Shown: one piece after another, positions 1 to 8,313 of the stretch
How the letters are laid out: every line of letters begins with the position of its first letter
Position numbering within the stretch: position 1 is the first letter of the stretch
From: JACPYM01 sp963699175
GTDB taxonomy: Bacteria > Acidobacteriota > Blastocatellia > RBC074
DNA: 64,000 nucleotides
Reading direction: 5' to 3'
NCBI GenBank assembly: GCA_963699175.1
Contig: OY969418.1
Location: 8,122,001-8,186,000, forward strand
The notes under the pieces: generated by a model
Told to the model about the DNA's origin: nothing
Database searches by the model: none
The model's input: the letters and a program-made list of their open reading frames with translations, nothing else
Program-made: the position numbers and the translations under genes

Positions 1-1383
1 TTCACAGCCACGGCTGTTTGCGCCCAAGCCATTCGTGCTTATTTGCCTACGCAACTTAAAGGCGAGCAGGAGGCCCGTTTGCAGCGCGCGCGGTCGTGGT
101 TGCTTAAGACGCCGCCCTGCACGACTGAGGATCGTGCTTTTCAACTTTTCGGCTTGCACTCGACGGGTGCTGATGAACGCGCCTTGCAGCAAGTAGCGCA
201 GCAACTGCTGGCCGCACAGCGCGAGGATGGCGGCTGGGCGCAATTACCTACTTTAACCAGTGACGCCTACGCCACTGGCGAGGTCTTGGTTGCCTTACGT
301 GAAGCGGCAGGACTGCCGGCCGACAATGCTGCCTATCAACGCGGCCTGCGATTTCTGCTCAAGACTCAAGAATCGGATGGCTCTTGGCGCGTCAAGTCGC
401 GCCTTCATCCGCCCGCGCCCGTTAGTCCTCCTTATGTTGACACAGAGTTCCCAACGGGGCACGATCAATTCATCTCCATCATGGGAACCACTTGGGCCGT
501 GACCGCCCTGTTATACGCGCTCCCGTCACAAGCCGAAGCAAAACCGCTGCCGCTCGTGCCCACAAACTTCGCGCCCGCTGAACAAGCCGAGTGGATGCGC
601 GTCGCGCTGACAGGCAGCGCCGCCGAATTGAAAAAGCTGCTTGACGGAGGAATGAAGCCGGATACCAAAACAGCCGAGGGCACAACGATGCTGATGTTGG
701 CAGCGCGCGACCCGGAGAAGGTGAAATTGCTGATTGAGCGCGGAGCCGACGTAAATGCCCGCGCCGCAACCGGCCTTACTCCGTTGATGGTTGCAGCGCG
801 ACATCGCGGGAATCTGGAAGTAGTCCGCTTGCTGTTGAAGAAAGGGGCCAAGCCAAATGCGGACAAAGGCGTGGAGGTTCGTAACCACGCCTCGGCGCTG
901 TTCTTCGCCGTGATGGCCGGGGATGTGCAGACGGTGAAGGCGCTACTCGATGCAGGCGCGCGACTCGGTGATCGAATGAAAATTCTCGGGCAATTTGCGA
1001 CAACCCCTCTGATCTACGCGACATTTGGCGGTGATTCGACTATGGTCACGCACCTGATTGATAAAGGCGCGAACCCAAACGAAGCAGACGATGACGGGTT
1101 TTCCGCCTTGAGCTGGGCGGCGCTCTGTAACCATGTCGGCACAATTCAAGTGTTACTCGCGCGCGGCGCGCAGATCAATTATGTAGACAAGCTCGGCATG
1201 ACGTCGCTCCTCTACGCCGCCTCGATTGACTATGGCGATACCGCCGTGCTGGAAAAACTCATTGCTGGTGGCGCTGACCTGAAGGCAAAGAATAAGCAAG
1301 GTCAGACGGCGCTCGACTTGGCTAAAAATTACCGCCACACAAGGATGGCGAGTTTGTTAAGCGAACGCACTGCAGCGCGGTGA
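1..1383 (+). CDS. Cyclase-like alpha/alpha-barrel plus ankyrin repeat protein (5' end outside window)
   Basis: The frame is open from base 1, so the N terminus lies outside the window; about 460 residues are visible, ending at a TGA at 1381. The first ~160 visible residues carry two QW-like motifs (QREDGGW and QESDGSW) in a helical context, as in prenyltransferase/squalene-cyclase-like barrels. From about residue 195 to the end there are six or seven ankyrin repeats, recognisable by phrases such as GLTPLMVAARHRGNLEVVRLLL and the alternating GADVN/GAKPN turns. A cyclase-like barrel usually acts on or binds a ligand, while ankyrin repeats bind proteins. No cyclase catalytic DxDD motif is visible, so a binding or scaffold role is more likely than terpene cyclisation. 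Acidobacterial relatives often start with a signal peptide or cytochrome module, which could lie upstream. The domain calls are confident and the function is unknown. Confidence 0.85.
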   Translation, partial: FTATAVCAQAIRAYLPTQLKGEQEARLQRARSWLLKTPPCTTEDRAFQLFGLHSTGADERALQQVAQQLLAAQREDGGWAQLPTLTSDAYATGEVLVALREAAGLPADNAAYQRGLRFLLKTQESDGSWRVKSRLHPPAPVSPPYVDTEFPTGHDQFISIMGTTWAVTALLYALPSQAEAKPLPLVPTNFAPAEQAEWMRVALTGSAAELKKLLDGGMKPDTKTAEGTTMLMLAARDPEKVKLLIERGADVNARAATGLTPLMVAARHRGNLEVVRLLLKKGAKPNADKGVEVRNHASALFFAVMAGDVQTVKALLDAGARLGDRMKILGQFATTPLIYATFGGDSTMVTHLIDKGANPNEADDDGFSALSWAALCNHVGTIQVLLARGAQINYVDKLGMTSLLYAASIDYGDTAVLEKLIAGGADLKAKNKQGQTALDLAKNYRHTRMASLLSERTAAR

Positions 1384-1434
1384 GATTCTTTTGTGCGCGT
1401 GTCATCCCAGGCTTTCCCTCAACGCCAGAGATAG

Positions 1435-1818
1435 TCAGGAACGCCGGGCGGCGTGAGCGCGCGCACGCTGAGCAGTTTGTTGAGGTTCGACCTCACGCTT
1501 ATCCTTACCAATCTCTTCGGCGGATTTCTCAAACCAAGCCAGCCATTCCTGTACCAACTTCAACCGCGCGTGTTCGAGTCGGTAGATGCAAGTTCGCCCC
1601 ACCTTCTCGTGCGTGAGCAGCCCCGCCTCTTCGAGCACGCGCAGGTGGCGCGTGGTCGTCGGCCAGGCGTGGCCAAAACGTTTGTCAATCTCGCCAGCAG
1701 TCATCGAGCCGCCCCAAAAATGAATGATCATCAAAATCTGTCGGCGCGCCGCGTGCGAAAGCGCGGTGAAGACTGCTTCGAGATCGGCCAGTCGTTGCTT
1801 TGGATCAGGCTTCTTCAC
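1435..1818 (-). CDS. ArsR-family winged-helix transcriptional regulator
   Basis: This 127-residue protein has the ArsR/SmtB-type winged helix: an N-terminal helix with LSHAARRQILMII, a recognition region around TAGEIDKRFGHAWPTTTRHLRVLEEAGLL, and a wing ending VGRTCIYRLE. No cysteine pairs for metal binding are visible, so it resembles the SdpR-like autorepressor branch rather than the metal sensors. The C-terminal ~35 residues are charged and poorly structured. The start is GTG, five bases after the stop of the upstream ABM-like gene, with GGA about eight bases before it, so the two genes look translationally coupled. The large dyad at 2162-2219 in front of the operon is its likely operator. 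Confidence 0.9.
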   Translation of the reverse strand: MKKPDPKQRLADLEAVFTALSHAARRQILMIIHFWGGSMTAGEIDKRFGHAWPTTTRHLRVLEEAGLLTHEKVGRTCIYRLEHARLKLVQEWLAWFEKSAEEIGKDKREVEPQQTAQRARAHAARRS

Positions 1819-1822
1819 TCGG

Positions 1823-2137
1823 TCATTCCAGCGGTTCGAGCCGCGTGAGCTGAAGGTTTTCGAGTATCGGCCCCATTGTCTCCCAGACCGCCATCACTTC
1901 AGGCGTCTGGTGCGCGATCTCGGAAGCCGACTCGTCTTTCCACTGGAACAGCTCTACGAAGAAATTTTGATTAGTGCGTTTGTCCGACGCCCGCCAGATT
2001 TGCGCGCGTTGCGACGAAACCAGGCCCAAACGCTCCAGCGTCGGCCAGTGCTTTTCAATCAAGGCGAGCAATTCCTGTTCTTTGCCTGCCTTCGGATAAT
2101 AACTCACGAGCGTCGTGACGGGTTTTGCTTCAGTCAT
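1823..2137 (-). CDS. Antibiotic-biosynthesis-monooxygenase (ABM) / dimeric alpha-beta-barrel domain protein
   Basis: This 104-residue protein has the pattern of the ABM fold: an opening beta strand (TTLVSYYPKAGKE), a helix (ELLALIEKHWPTLERLGLV), central strands (RAQIWRASD, NQNFFVELFQWKD) and a closing helix and strand. Such small proteins form dimeric ferredoxin-like barrels; members include quinol monooxygenases and haem-degrading enzymes, and many have no known substrate. The start has a good Shine-Dalgarno (AGGAGA) eight bases upstream. It is the first gene of a two-gene operon with an ArsR regulator, so it is probably induced when that repressor releases the palindromic operator just upstream. 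The enzymatic activity is not established from sequence. Confidence 0.8.
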   Translation of the reverse strand: MTEAKPVTTLVSYYPKAGKEQELLALIEKHWPTLERLGLVSSQRAQIWRASDKRTNQNFFVELFQWKDESASEIAHQTPEVMAVWETMGPILENLQLTRLEPLE

Positions 2138-2161
2138 GTTTGATGTCTCCTTTGTGGAAAG

Positions 2162-2219
2162 AAACTTAGCCGATTGGCTAAATATCAGTCAAGCGATATT
2201 TAGCCAATCGGCTAAGTTT
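2162..2219 (-). promoter_or_regulatory. Double-dyad operator and promoter of the ABM-ArsR operon
   Basis: Two perfect 25-base arms (2162-2186 and 2195-2219) flank an 8-base loop. Each arm contains its own 16-bp dyad: TTAGCCGATTGGCTAA at 2166-2181 and TTAGCCAATCGGCTAA at 2200-2215, 34 bp apart. Read on the minus strand, a -35-like TTGACT (2187-2192) lies between the dyads, and a weak -10 (CTAAGT, 2164-2169) falls 17 bases later inside the second dyad. This arrangement fits autorepression by the ArsR protein. The same hairpin could also act as a terminator for the upstream cytochrome gene, although no U-run follows it. Confidence 0.75.
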
Positions 2220-2247
2220 TAATCTTCAGCTTGCTTGATAAGTCTGG

Positions 2248-3336
2248 TCAGCGTTTGGTTGGCGGAGCTTTGAACTGTTCGTCTTCGAGTGGTGTGTTGT
2301 GGCTGACCTCCACGATCTTGCGGCCCCAAGCGCGGCCCGGCATTGACCAGCGAATGTTCAGTGGCAGCGTCACGCCGTCTACTTTTTGATAATCCTCGTA
2401 ATCGGTCTGCAGCGGGAATGGGCCGAGCACAGTGGGTGACACTTGATACCGGCGCCGCAAGAGGCCTGTTTGCACGTCAAAGTAGAGTTTTTCAGGATTA
2501 CCAGCGCGAGATTGCGCGTTGATCACATACACTTCACGGTCGCCGATCAACTCTTTGCCGATGAGGCTCATCTGCGCATACAGTTCTTTCAGCGCCAGTT
2601 CTTTGTGGAAAGCTGCTTCACGTTGGAGTTCTGCCAACTCCGCTCCGCCGAGTTCCTGCGTTTGATCCTTGCTGCCTGTCCAGCCGCGCTGGCCGTCAAT
2701 GCCTGCGCGCAGATGGTTGTCGGGGTATTTGGTAATGACGAGGAGTTTGTCGGGTGCTTTCTGATAAACCTCTTCCGGCACTGGCACGCCGTCCGCGCCA
2801 ATGCGTTCGCCACGACTGACTCTGGTCGTGAGCTTGCGCAGCGCCGCCTCGCCGCCGCTGGCTTGTGCGTAATGCGCGAGAATTTGTTCGACGGTCGGCA
2901 GGGTTGGCTCCGGTTTGGCTGCTGGCTGCGGCAGCCAAAGGCTCTTGCCCAGCGCAACCACAGTCTCAGGTTTTAGCTGACCGCGATGGCAGGTGGCACA
3001 AGTGACAGCTTGCTGATCACCGAAATTGGCTCGGTTGAGTTCCAACATCATCCGTACCATGCGCCTGGCAGTTTGTTTGGCAGGCTTGTCGTCCTTGTCG
3101 AACGAGTTCGTATGGCAATGACTGCATCTGACGCCGAGCGCGCCGGTGAACAAAGCCATCACTTGTTGAAGCTGAGTCGCCGGAATGCCTTTCAGCGCCT
3201 GGATATTGCGAAAGACCTGTTCGGCAGTCTTTTCCGGTGGCGGCGCTGGGGATTGCAAAGAAGCGCTTGAAAGATTGAGCCACGCGCCAAGCGCGATGAA
3301 AAGAAGCGTCAGGCTGAGCCTGCGGTGTTTGTTCAT
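2248..3336 (-). CDS. Secreted reaction-centre-type c-type cytochrome with C-terminal LolA-like domain
   Basis: This 362-residue protein starts with a signal peptide (hydrophobic LSLTLLFIALGAWL) and an AGGAGG ribosome binding site. Residues ~35-130 resemble the photosynthetic-reaction-centre cytochrome c subunit family, with two CxxCH haem sites (CSHCH and CATCH) separated by a helix rich in Met, which could supply axial ligands. The family normally carries four haems; this shorter two-haem form is common in non-phototrophic Acidobacteria and probably shuttles electrons in the periplasm. Residues ~145-362 form a separate beta-rich domain like that of LolA-type lipoprotein carriers (SGGEAALRKL near its start, DYQKVDGVTLPLNIRW near its end). 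The protein at 39304 carries the same type of domain. No partner oxidase is nearby. Confidence 0.85.
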   Translation of the reverse strand: MNKHRRLSLTLLFIALGAWLNLSSASLQSPAPPPEKTAEQVFRNIQALKGIPATQLQQVMALFTGALGVRCSHCHTNSFDKDDKPAKQTARRMVRMMLELNRANFGDQQAVTCATCHRGQLKPETVVALGKSLWLPQPAAKPEPTLPTVEQILAHYAQASGGEAALRKLTTRVSRGERIGADGVPVPEEVYQKAPDKLLVITKYPDNHLRAGIDGQRGWTGSKDQTQELGGAELAELQREAAFHKELALKELYAQMSLIGKELIGDREVYVINAQSRAGNPEKLYFDVQTGLLRRRYQVSPTVLGPFPLQTDYEDYQKVDGVTLPLNIRWSMPGRAWGRKIVEVSHNTPLEDEQFKAPPTKR

Positions 3337-3384
3337 GTGAAGCCTCCTGTTCCGGTCTGTGATGGCCGGCGATACGATGGTTGA

Positions 3385-5247
3385 TTAACTGAGCTTAGGC
3401 CCGCGCAATTCTTTTCCGTCTTCACAATAGAGCAACTCCGTGACTGCTCCACGTTCATCTCTGATAAAAATAAAGCGGGCGTAATGGTGGTCGGTAAAGA
3501 ACGCGTCTGCCGCTTCGGGAAATAGCTCGTCCTGCATGTCGCGCAGTTCGCTGAACAGCTTGTCACCGATTTGCTTGATGGTAACTGTCAGGTGAGCGGG
3601 CAAGCCGTGCTGACGCAGCAGCGCCGCGTCCGGCGCATACGTGCCAACGTATGCGCCGCAACTGACCGGGTCGAGCTTGGCCACTTGCCTCAACAACTTC
3701 TCCATCGTGACGTAGGCAAACGCACGACGGAAGCCAAGTTTTTCATTGAGCGCGAGCGTGGCCTGATGCGCAGGCAGGCTGAACGCGCGAACGGTTTGAT
3801 AGCCGTGTTGCCGCGCATATTCGATGGCGCGTGCTTTCAACGCTGTCGCCACGCCTTGTCGTCTGTGAGTGCGCGCCACGCCGGTGAAGCCGTGCATGAT
3901 CCCGCCCGGTATCGGCTCGATGTGATTCAGATCAGTGAAGCCTATGTATTCATCGCCGAGCTTGGCGATGAAGCAGGCGTCGGGCAGCACATAGCTTCGC
4001 TCGAACCATTGCACCACAGCTTCAAAAGGCACGGGCGTGAAAGGCTGGCGCTGCGGATCATCTGCCTTTACCGCGTTGAGAAACTCGTGCAGCTTGTGCA
4101 GCGCGGCTTCACCGTAGCGCGCACGTTCTGACGCGAAGTCTGTAAACGTTACGCCGCGTGCGGCTAATTGCTCGATCAGCGGTTGAAAGCGCGCTGGCTC
4201 AAACTCGGCGACATTCAAGCGCAAATCCCACACACGCCTAGTTTCATTGAAGCCGCGCCGCTCGAGGAATTCGAGCACGTCGGTGAGTTGTGCGTAGTTG
4301 CGATGCCAGACCGTGATCGCGCCCGCCTCACGCAGATCGGCTTCCAGCCGTTCGAGCAACAGATCGCCCACACCGGCGCGCAGCCATTCGGGCGCGATGA
4401 AAAGAAAGAGCCTGTACTTCGGCAGAAAGATGGTTTGTTCAATCGAGCCGTAGCCGATGATCTGGCCCGTTTCGGCGTGCTCGGCCACGTATTGCCGCCG
4501 CGTGTAGCGCGTTTCGTCAAACTGCTGCCGGTTGCGCAGCCAGGCTTCATCGTCGGCGCGAAAGTCCGGTTCGAGGCCGTAGACAAACTGGCTGATCAAT
4601 TCCCAATCGCGTCCATCAAACGGACGCAGCCGCGCGTTGACCTGCTCAGCAAAAGCCTCATTGCGCGATGGACGATGCTCCTTCAGGTCGTCTTTGAACA
4701 TCTCGATCATCCTCTCCTTCAATCTCTGCCGCGCCGCATAGAGCCGTTTGACCACTGTCGAAACAGGCAATTCCAGGAATTCACCTATCTCGGTCTGCGA
4801 ATACTCACCGATGTAAAACAGCGTCGTGACCACGCGCTCGCGCTCCGGCAAGGCCTTGATGGCGGCGCGGACTTGCTCGCGCCGTTCGCCCTGTTCGGCA
4901 TGCTCTTGCGGGCCGGGCTGGTTGGCATGAAACTCAAGCCCAGCTTCGAGTGGGACAAAGCGCAAGCGTTTGCCGCGCGTCATCCGGTTGCATTCGGTCA
5001 GCAGCAAGCGCCGCAACCAACCCGGAAACGCGTCAGGCTCGCGCAACTGGCCGAGTTTCTGCCAGGCCGCGATGAAAGCCTGTTGCGCGGCGTCTTCGGC
5101 CAAATAGAAATCATTCAGCGCAGCGTACGCGCAGCCGAAGGCCAAGTCCTGAAAGCGCGCGACTAATTCGCCAAAGGCATCGTGCCGCGTGGCGAGTGGG
5201 CTTTCAGCGTTTGCGGCTTGCGTGATTAGCGTTCGCAGGTCTCTCAC
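3385..5247 (-). CDS. ECF sigma factor fused to two GNAT acetyltransferase domains and a C-terminal beta domain
   Basis: This ~620-residue multidomain protein has no usual counterpart of this architecture that I know. Residues ~24-90 are sigma-70 region 2 (FYLAEDAAQQAFIAAWQKL) and ~124-180 are region 4 (LPERERVVTTLFYIGEYSQTEI is the entry to its helix-turn-helix). Two GNAT-like folds follow at ~200-345 and ~355-520; the second has the acetyl-CoA loop pattern RRQGVATALKARAIEYARQ. The last ~95 residues (YVGTYAPDAA to the end) resemble the DUF3471-type beta domain found behind beta-lactamases. I chose the GTG at 5247 (VRDLRTL), with AGGAG about 17 bases upstream, because the preceding in-frame residues lack coding character; a longer form to 5385 cannot be excluded. 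No anti-sigma gene is adjacent, so the fused domains may control the sigma module. Confidence 0.85.
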   Translation of the reverse strand: MRDLRTLITQAANAESPLATRHDAFGELVARFQDLAFGCAYAALNDFYLAEDAAQQAFIAAWQKLGQLREPDAFPGWLRRLLLTECNRMTRGKRLRFVPLEAGLEFHANQPGPQEHAEQGERREQVRAAIKALPERERVVTTLFYIGEYSQTEIGEFLELPVSTVVKRLYAARQRLKERMIEMFKDDLKEHRPSRNEAFAEQVNARLRPFDGRDWELISQFVYGLEPDFRADDEAWLRNRQQFDETRYTRRQYVAEHAETGQIIGYGSIEQTIFLPKYRLFLFIAPEWLRAGVGDLLLERLEADLREAGAITVWHRNYAQLTDVLEFLERRGFNETRRVWDLRLNVAEFEPARFQPLIEQLAARGVTFTDFASERARYGEAALHKLHEFLNAVKADDPQRQPFTPVPFEAVVQWFERSYVLPDACFIAKLGDEYIGFTDLNHIEPIPGGIMHGFTGVARTHRRQGVATALKARAIEYARQHGYQTVRAFSLPAHQATLALNEKLGFRRAFAYVTMEKLLRQVAKLDPVSCGAYVGTYAPDAALLRQHGLPAHLTVTIKQIGDKLFSELRDMQDELFPEAADAFFTDHHYARFIFIRDERGAVTELLYCEDGKELRGPKLS

Positions 5248-5356
5248 TTGAACTTTGTCGTCTTCTCCTTTCTTCACTGGATAAGAGCCAAATGGCGGAG
5301 AGAACTTTACCTGAGCAGCGGGATTTTTTTGCAATCGGTTTGGGGCTATTCGGTTT

Positions 5357-5374
5357 TGGGAACGGTTGATCCCA
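5357..5374 (+). promoter_or_regulatory. TGGGA-N8-TCCCA dyad (putative activator site), locus A
   Basis: The sequence TGGGAACGGTTGATCCCA is an imperfect dyad followed by CAAGCGAACACC. The same dyad and 3' extension occur at 9940, 33711 and 61798. The distance from its first GGGA base to the -24-like element at 5457 is 99 bp, a usual distance for binding sites of sigma-54 activators. Confidence 0.6.
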
Positions 5375-5456
5375 CAAGCGAACACCTGCCGCAGCTTTTG
5401 CTAAAGCTCAACTTAATCAAGGTGAATCATTGCTTCGCTTAGCCTGACGACTGCGC

Positions 5457-5472
5457 TGGTACAAGGATTGAA
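5457..5472 (+). promoter_or_regulatory. Sigma-54-like -24/-12 promoter, locus A
   Basis: TGGTAC, five bases, then TTGAA fits the TGGCAC-N5-TTGCA consensus with one mismatch in each box. It lies 48 bp before the ADOP start at 5520 and 99 bp after the dyad at 5357. The match alone is weak; the constant geometry at five loci is the real support. Confidence 0.5.
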
Positions 5473-5519
5473 TCTTCAATCTGATCCACAACGCTAATCA
5501 ACCACTTAACGGAGAAGCT

Positions 5520-7973
5520 ATGGGCAGTTTGCTACAAGACTTTCGCTACGGTTTACGAGTGTTGCTGAAGCAGCCAGGTTTTACTTTGATTGCCGTGCTC
5601 ACGCTGGCGTTGGGCATTGGCGCGAACACTGCCATCTTCAGCGTCGTCAACAGTCTTTTGCTGCGCCCGCTGCCTTACCGCAATGCCGAGCGGCTGGCGA
5701 TCATCTGGACGCATTCGCCGGGCGCGAACGTCGCGCAAGATTGGCCATCGCCCGGACAGTTCTCCGCGCTCAAAACTGATAATAGCGTCTTTGAACAACT
5801 CGCCCTCGCGCAGGGTAGGAACGTCATTCTCACCGGCGATGCGGAACCGGAGCGCCTGGGTGCAGTGTCGGCGTCTTCCGCTGTCTTCTCACTGCTCGGC
5901 ACACAGGCTGCAATGGGGCGTGTGTTTTTGCCTGAAGAAGATGCACCGGGCAAACCGTTGACGGTGATCCTTAGTCACGGCCTCTGGCGGCGGCGCTTTG
6001 GCGGCGACCCGAAAGTGTTGGGGCGGACGCTGACTATTCAAGGCAGCAATTACACCGTCGTGGGTGTGATGCCGCCGGACTTCATGCTTGGCAACGAAGT
6101 GATGCCAACGGTGGGCGCGGTGTCGCAAGCTGAGATATTGCTGCCGCTGCCGCTCAGTCCTGAACGGATGAACAATCACGGCGACGAAAATTACAACGTG
6201 CTGGCGCGGCTCAAACCCGGCGCAACCATCGCACAAGCGCAGGCCGAATTGAGTCTGGATGTACGCCGGATGGAGCAGCAATTCCCGGATCGTTATCCGC
6301 CGAGCCGCCGCTTTAGCTTCAGCATCCGACCGTTGTTGGAACAAGTAGTTGGTGATGTTCGCCTGGCGCTCTACGTGTTGCTGGGCGCAGTGGGTTGCGT
6401 GTTGCTGATCGCCTGCGCCAACGTCGCCAACTTGCTGCTGGCGCGCGCGGCAGTGCGCGAAAAAGAGATCGCAATTCGCACGGCCATTGGCGCAAACCGC
6501 TGGCGTGTGCTGCGACAGTTATTGACCGAAAGCGTACTGCTGGCAGTGGTAGGCGGCGCGCTTGGCCTGCTGCTGGCGGTGTGGGGCTTGGCGCTCCTGC
6601 GCTGGCTCAATCCAGGCAACATTCCGCGCCTGGCGACCATTGGCGTAGATAACCGCGTGTTGGCGTTTACCACTGCCGTCGCCGTGCTGACAGGCATTCT
6701 GTTCGGACTCGCTCCCGCGCTGCGCAGTTCGCAGGTGAATTTAAGCGAAACGCTCAAAGAAGGCGGGCGCAGCATGATTGGCGGCGGCCAGCACCGGCTG
6801 CGGAATCTGTTGGTGGTTACCGAGATCGCCTTGTCGTTGGTCTTGTTGATTGGCGCAGGCCTGCTGATCCGCAGCTTCACCCGCGTGCAGCAAGTCGAGC
6901 CGGGATTTGCGCCGCAAAACGTTCTCTCGCTGCGTCTGGCAGTGTTCGGCCCTGCTTATGCGGATGAAGCGCGCCGCCTGAATTTCTTTCAACAACTGTG
7001 GGAACGCATTCGGCGCTTGCCCGGTGTTGAAGCCGCGGGCGGTGTTTCGGTGTTGCCGCTCTCCGGCGGCATCGGTTGGGGCAGCATCACGATTGAAGGC
7101 TATAACCCGTCGGCGGGGCAGAGCATGATTCAGGCGGACGGGCGCATCGCCAGCGTAGGTTATTTCGAAACGATGAAGGTTCCGTTGCTGCGCGGACGCT
7201 TCTTCACTGAGCAGGATACGAAAGACGCGGAGCGGGTCGTCATCATTGATGAAAACATGGCGCGCACTTATTGGCCGAACGCTGATCCAGTCGGCAAACG
7301 TTTGAAACAAGGTGGCGCTGACTCAAAAAATCCCTGGCTGACGGTCGTCGGTGTAGTAGCAAACGTCAAGCAGTATGCCTTGGACACCGATTCCCGCGTC
7401 GCCCTCTACATGCCGCACCTACAAGTTCCGACCGGCGCGCTGTACGTGACCGTGCGTACGGCTGCTGACCCAGCCAGCATTGCTGCCGCTGTTACGCGGG
7501 AAGCGCGAGCGCTGGAGCCGAACGTGCCGATCTACGATGTGAAGACGATGCAGCAATGGTTGTCGGAATCACTGGCGCGGCGGCGCTTCGCCATGCTTGC
7601 GCTCGGCCTGTTTGCCGTGGTGGCAATGCTACTGGCCAGCGTAGGCATTTACGGCGTGATGTCGTACACAGTGGCGCAACGCACGCGTGAAATCGGCATT
7701 CGTGTGGCGCTGGGCGCGCAGACGCGTAACGTGCTCAAGCTGATCGTAGGGCAGGGAATGGTGCTGGCTGGCAGCGGCGTTGCCATCGGTTTGGTCGCCG
7801 CCTTAGCCATCACGCGCGTGATGGCGAGCTTGTTGTTTGGCGTGGGCGCGACTGATTTGCTGACCTTTGTCGGCATCGCGCTGTTGCTTACTGTAGTGGC
7901 GTTGTTAGCTTGTTACCTTCCCGCGCGGCGGGCGGCGAAGGTAGACCCGATGATTGCGCTGAGATATGAATAA
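5520..7973 (+). CDS. ADOP-type duplicated FtsX/MacB-like permease, copy 1
   Basis: This 817-residue protein matches the acidobacterial duplicated orphan permease family: two MacB-periplasmic-core plus FtsX units in one chain, with no ATPase domain. A short N-terminal amphipathic stretch (LLQDFRYGLRVLL) precedes TM1 (~21-44); the first periplasmic domain spans ~46-278; TM2-4 lie at ~282-306, 338-360 and 380-400; TM5 is at ~429-452; the second periplasmic domain runs to ~690; three more TM segments end at PARRAAKVDPMIALRYE. Family members sit in the inner membrane and are thought, by analogy with MacB and LolCE, to move or extract substrates mechanically; the substrate is unknown. GGAG lies six bases before the ATG. 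It stands alone after a dyad plus sigma-54-like promoter, with a MITE-like element just downstream. Confidence 0.95.
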   Translation: MGSLLQDFRYGLRVLLKQPGFTLIAVLTLALGIGANTAIFSVVNSLLLRPLPYRNAERLAIIWTHSPGANVAQDWPSPGQFSALKTDNSVFEQLALAQGRNVILTGDAEPERLGAVSASSAVFSLLGTQAAMGRVFLPEEDAPGKPLTVILSHGLWRRRFGGDPKVLGRTLTIQGSNYTVVGVMPPDFMLGNEVMPTVGAVSQAEILLPLPLSPERMNNHGDENYNVLARLKPGATIAQAQAELSLDVRRMEQQFPDRYPPSRRFSFSIRPLLEQVVGDVRLALYVLLGAVGCVLLIACANVANLLLARAAVREKEIAIRTAIGANRWRVLRQLLTESVLLAVVGGALGLLLAVWGLALLRWLNPGNIPRLATIGVDNRVLAFTTAVAVLTGILFGLAPALRSSQVNLSETLKEGGRSMIGGGQHRLRNLLVVTEIALSLVLLIGAGLLIRSFTRVQQVEPGFAPQNVLSLRLAVFGPAYADEARRLNFFQQLWERIRRLPGVEAAGGVSVLPLSGGIGWGSITIEGYNPSAGQSMIQADGRIASVGYFETMKVPLLRGRFFTEQDTKDAERVVIIDENMARTYWPNADPVGKRLKQGGADSKNPWLTVVGVVANVKQYALDTDSRVALYMPHLQVPTGALYVTVRTAADPASIAAAVTREARALEPNVPIYDVKTMQQWLSESLARRRFAMLALGLFAVVAMLLASVGIYGVMSYTVAQRTREIGIRVALGAQTRNVLKLIVGQGMVLAGSGVAIGLVAALAITRVMASLLFGVGATDLLTFVGIALLLTVVALLACYLPARRAAKVDPMIALRYE

Positions 7974-8013
7974 CGATCAGGTCGGGCGAGCCTGCTAGTG
8001 AGCACCCGCTTGG

Positions 8014-8170
8014 TAGTATCCTAATAAAAAGTTGCAGCTTGAGAGGGAACCTAAACCAGCCACCGAAGCACAGAGCCAGCGAGTGAGTTTGTTGCTGGCT
8101 CTGTGCGTCTGCTGCTCGGTGACCTGGTTTGTTAGGTTTCGATGCTCCGCAACTTTCTAGCAGGACACTA
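8014..8170. mobile_element. MITE-like element with 22-bp terminal inverted repeats
   Basis: The ends 8014-8035 (TAGTATCC... to ...AAAGTTGC) and 8149-8170 are inverted repeats with 17 of 22 positions matching, and both termini finish in TA, as expected for Tc1/IS630-type insertion at TA. The 157-bp element has no ORF, and its inside is also a long imperfect hairpin (arms around 8049-8080 and 8093-8139, with a shared GCACAGAGCCAGC core). The remaining bases 8171-8313 before the next gene show nothing recognisable. Confidence 0.6.
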
Positions 8171-8313
8171 CACAGTTACATAACTGTTGCGGTCGTAAGC
8201 CCTGTTATATGCTAGCCTCACGCAAAGTTATCCCGACGCGACAAAATTGGCTCTGGAGTTACCAAAACGCCTGCGCAATACTGTCACTCTAAGACCAGTA
8301 GCGTTCGATTCGT

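Noticed and set aside
465..888. Long minus-strand frames opposite the ankyrin gene.
   Set aside because: They are antisense shadows in GC-rich coding sequence with no ribosome binding site or recognisable domain; the same holds for many long antisense frames under the ADOPs.
5520..7973. Calling the ADOP proteins MacB.
   Set aside because: They have no ATPase domain and carry two MacB-core/FtsX units in one chain, which is the ADOP layout.
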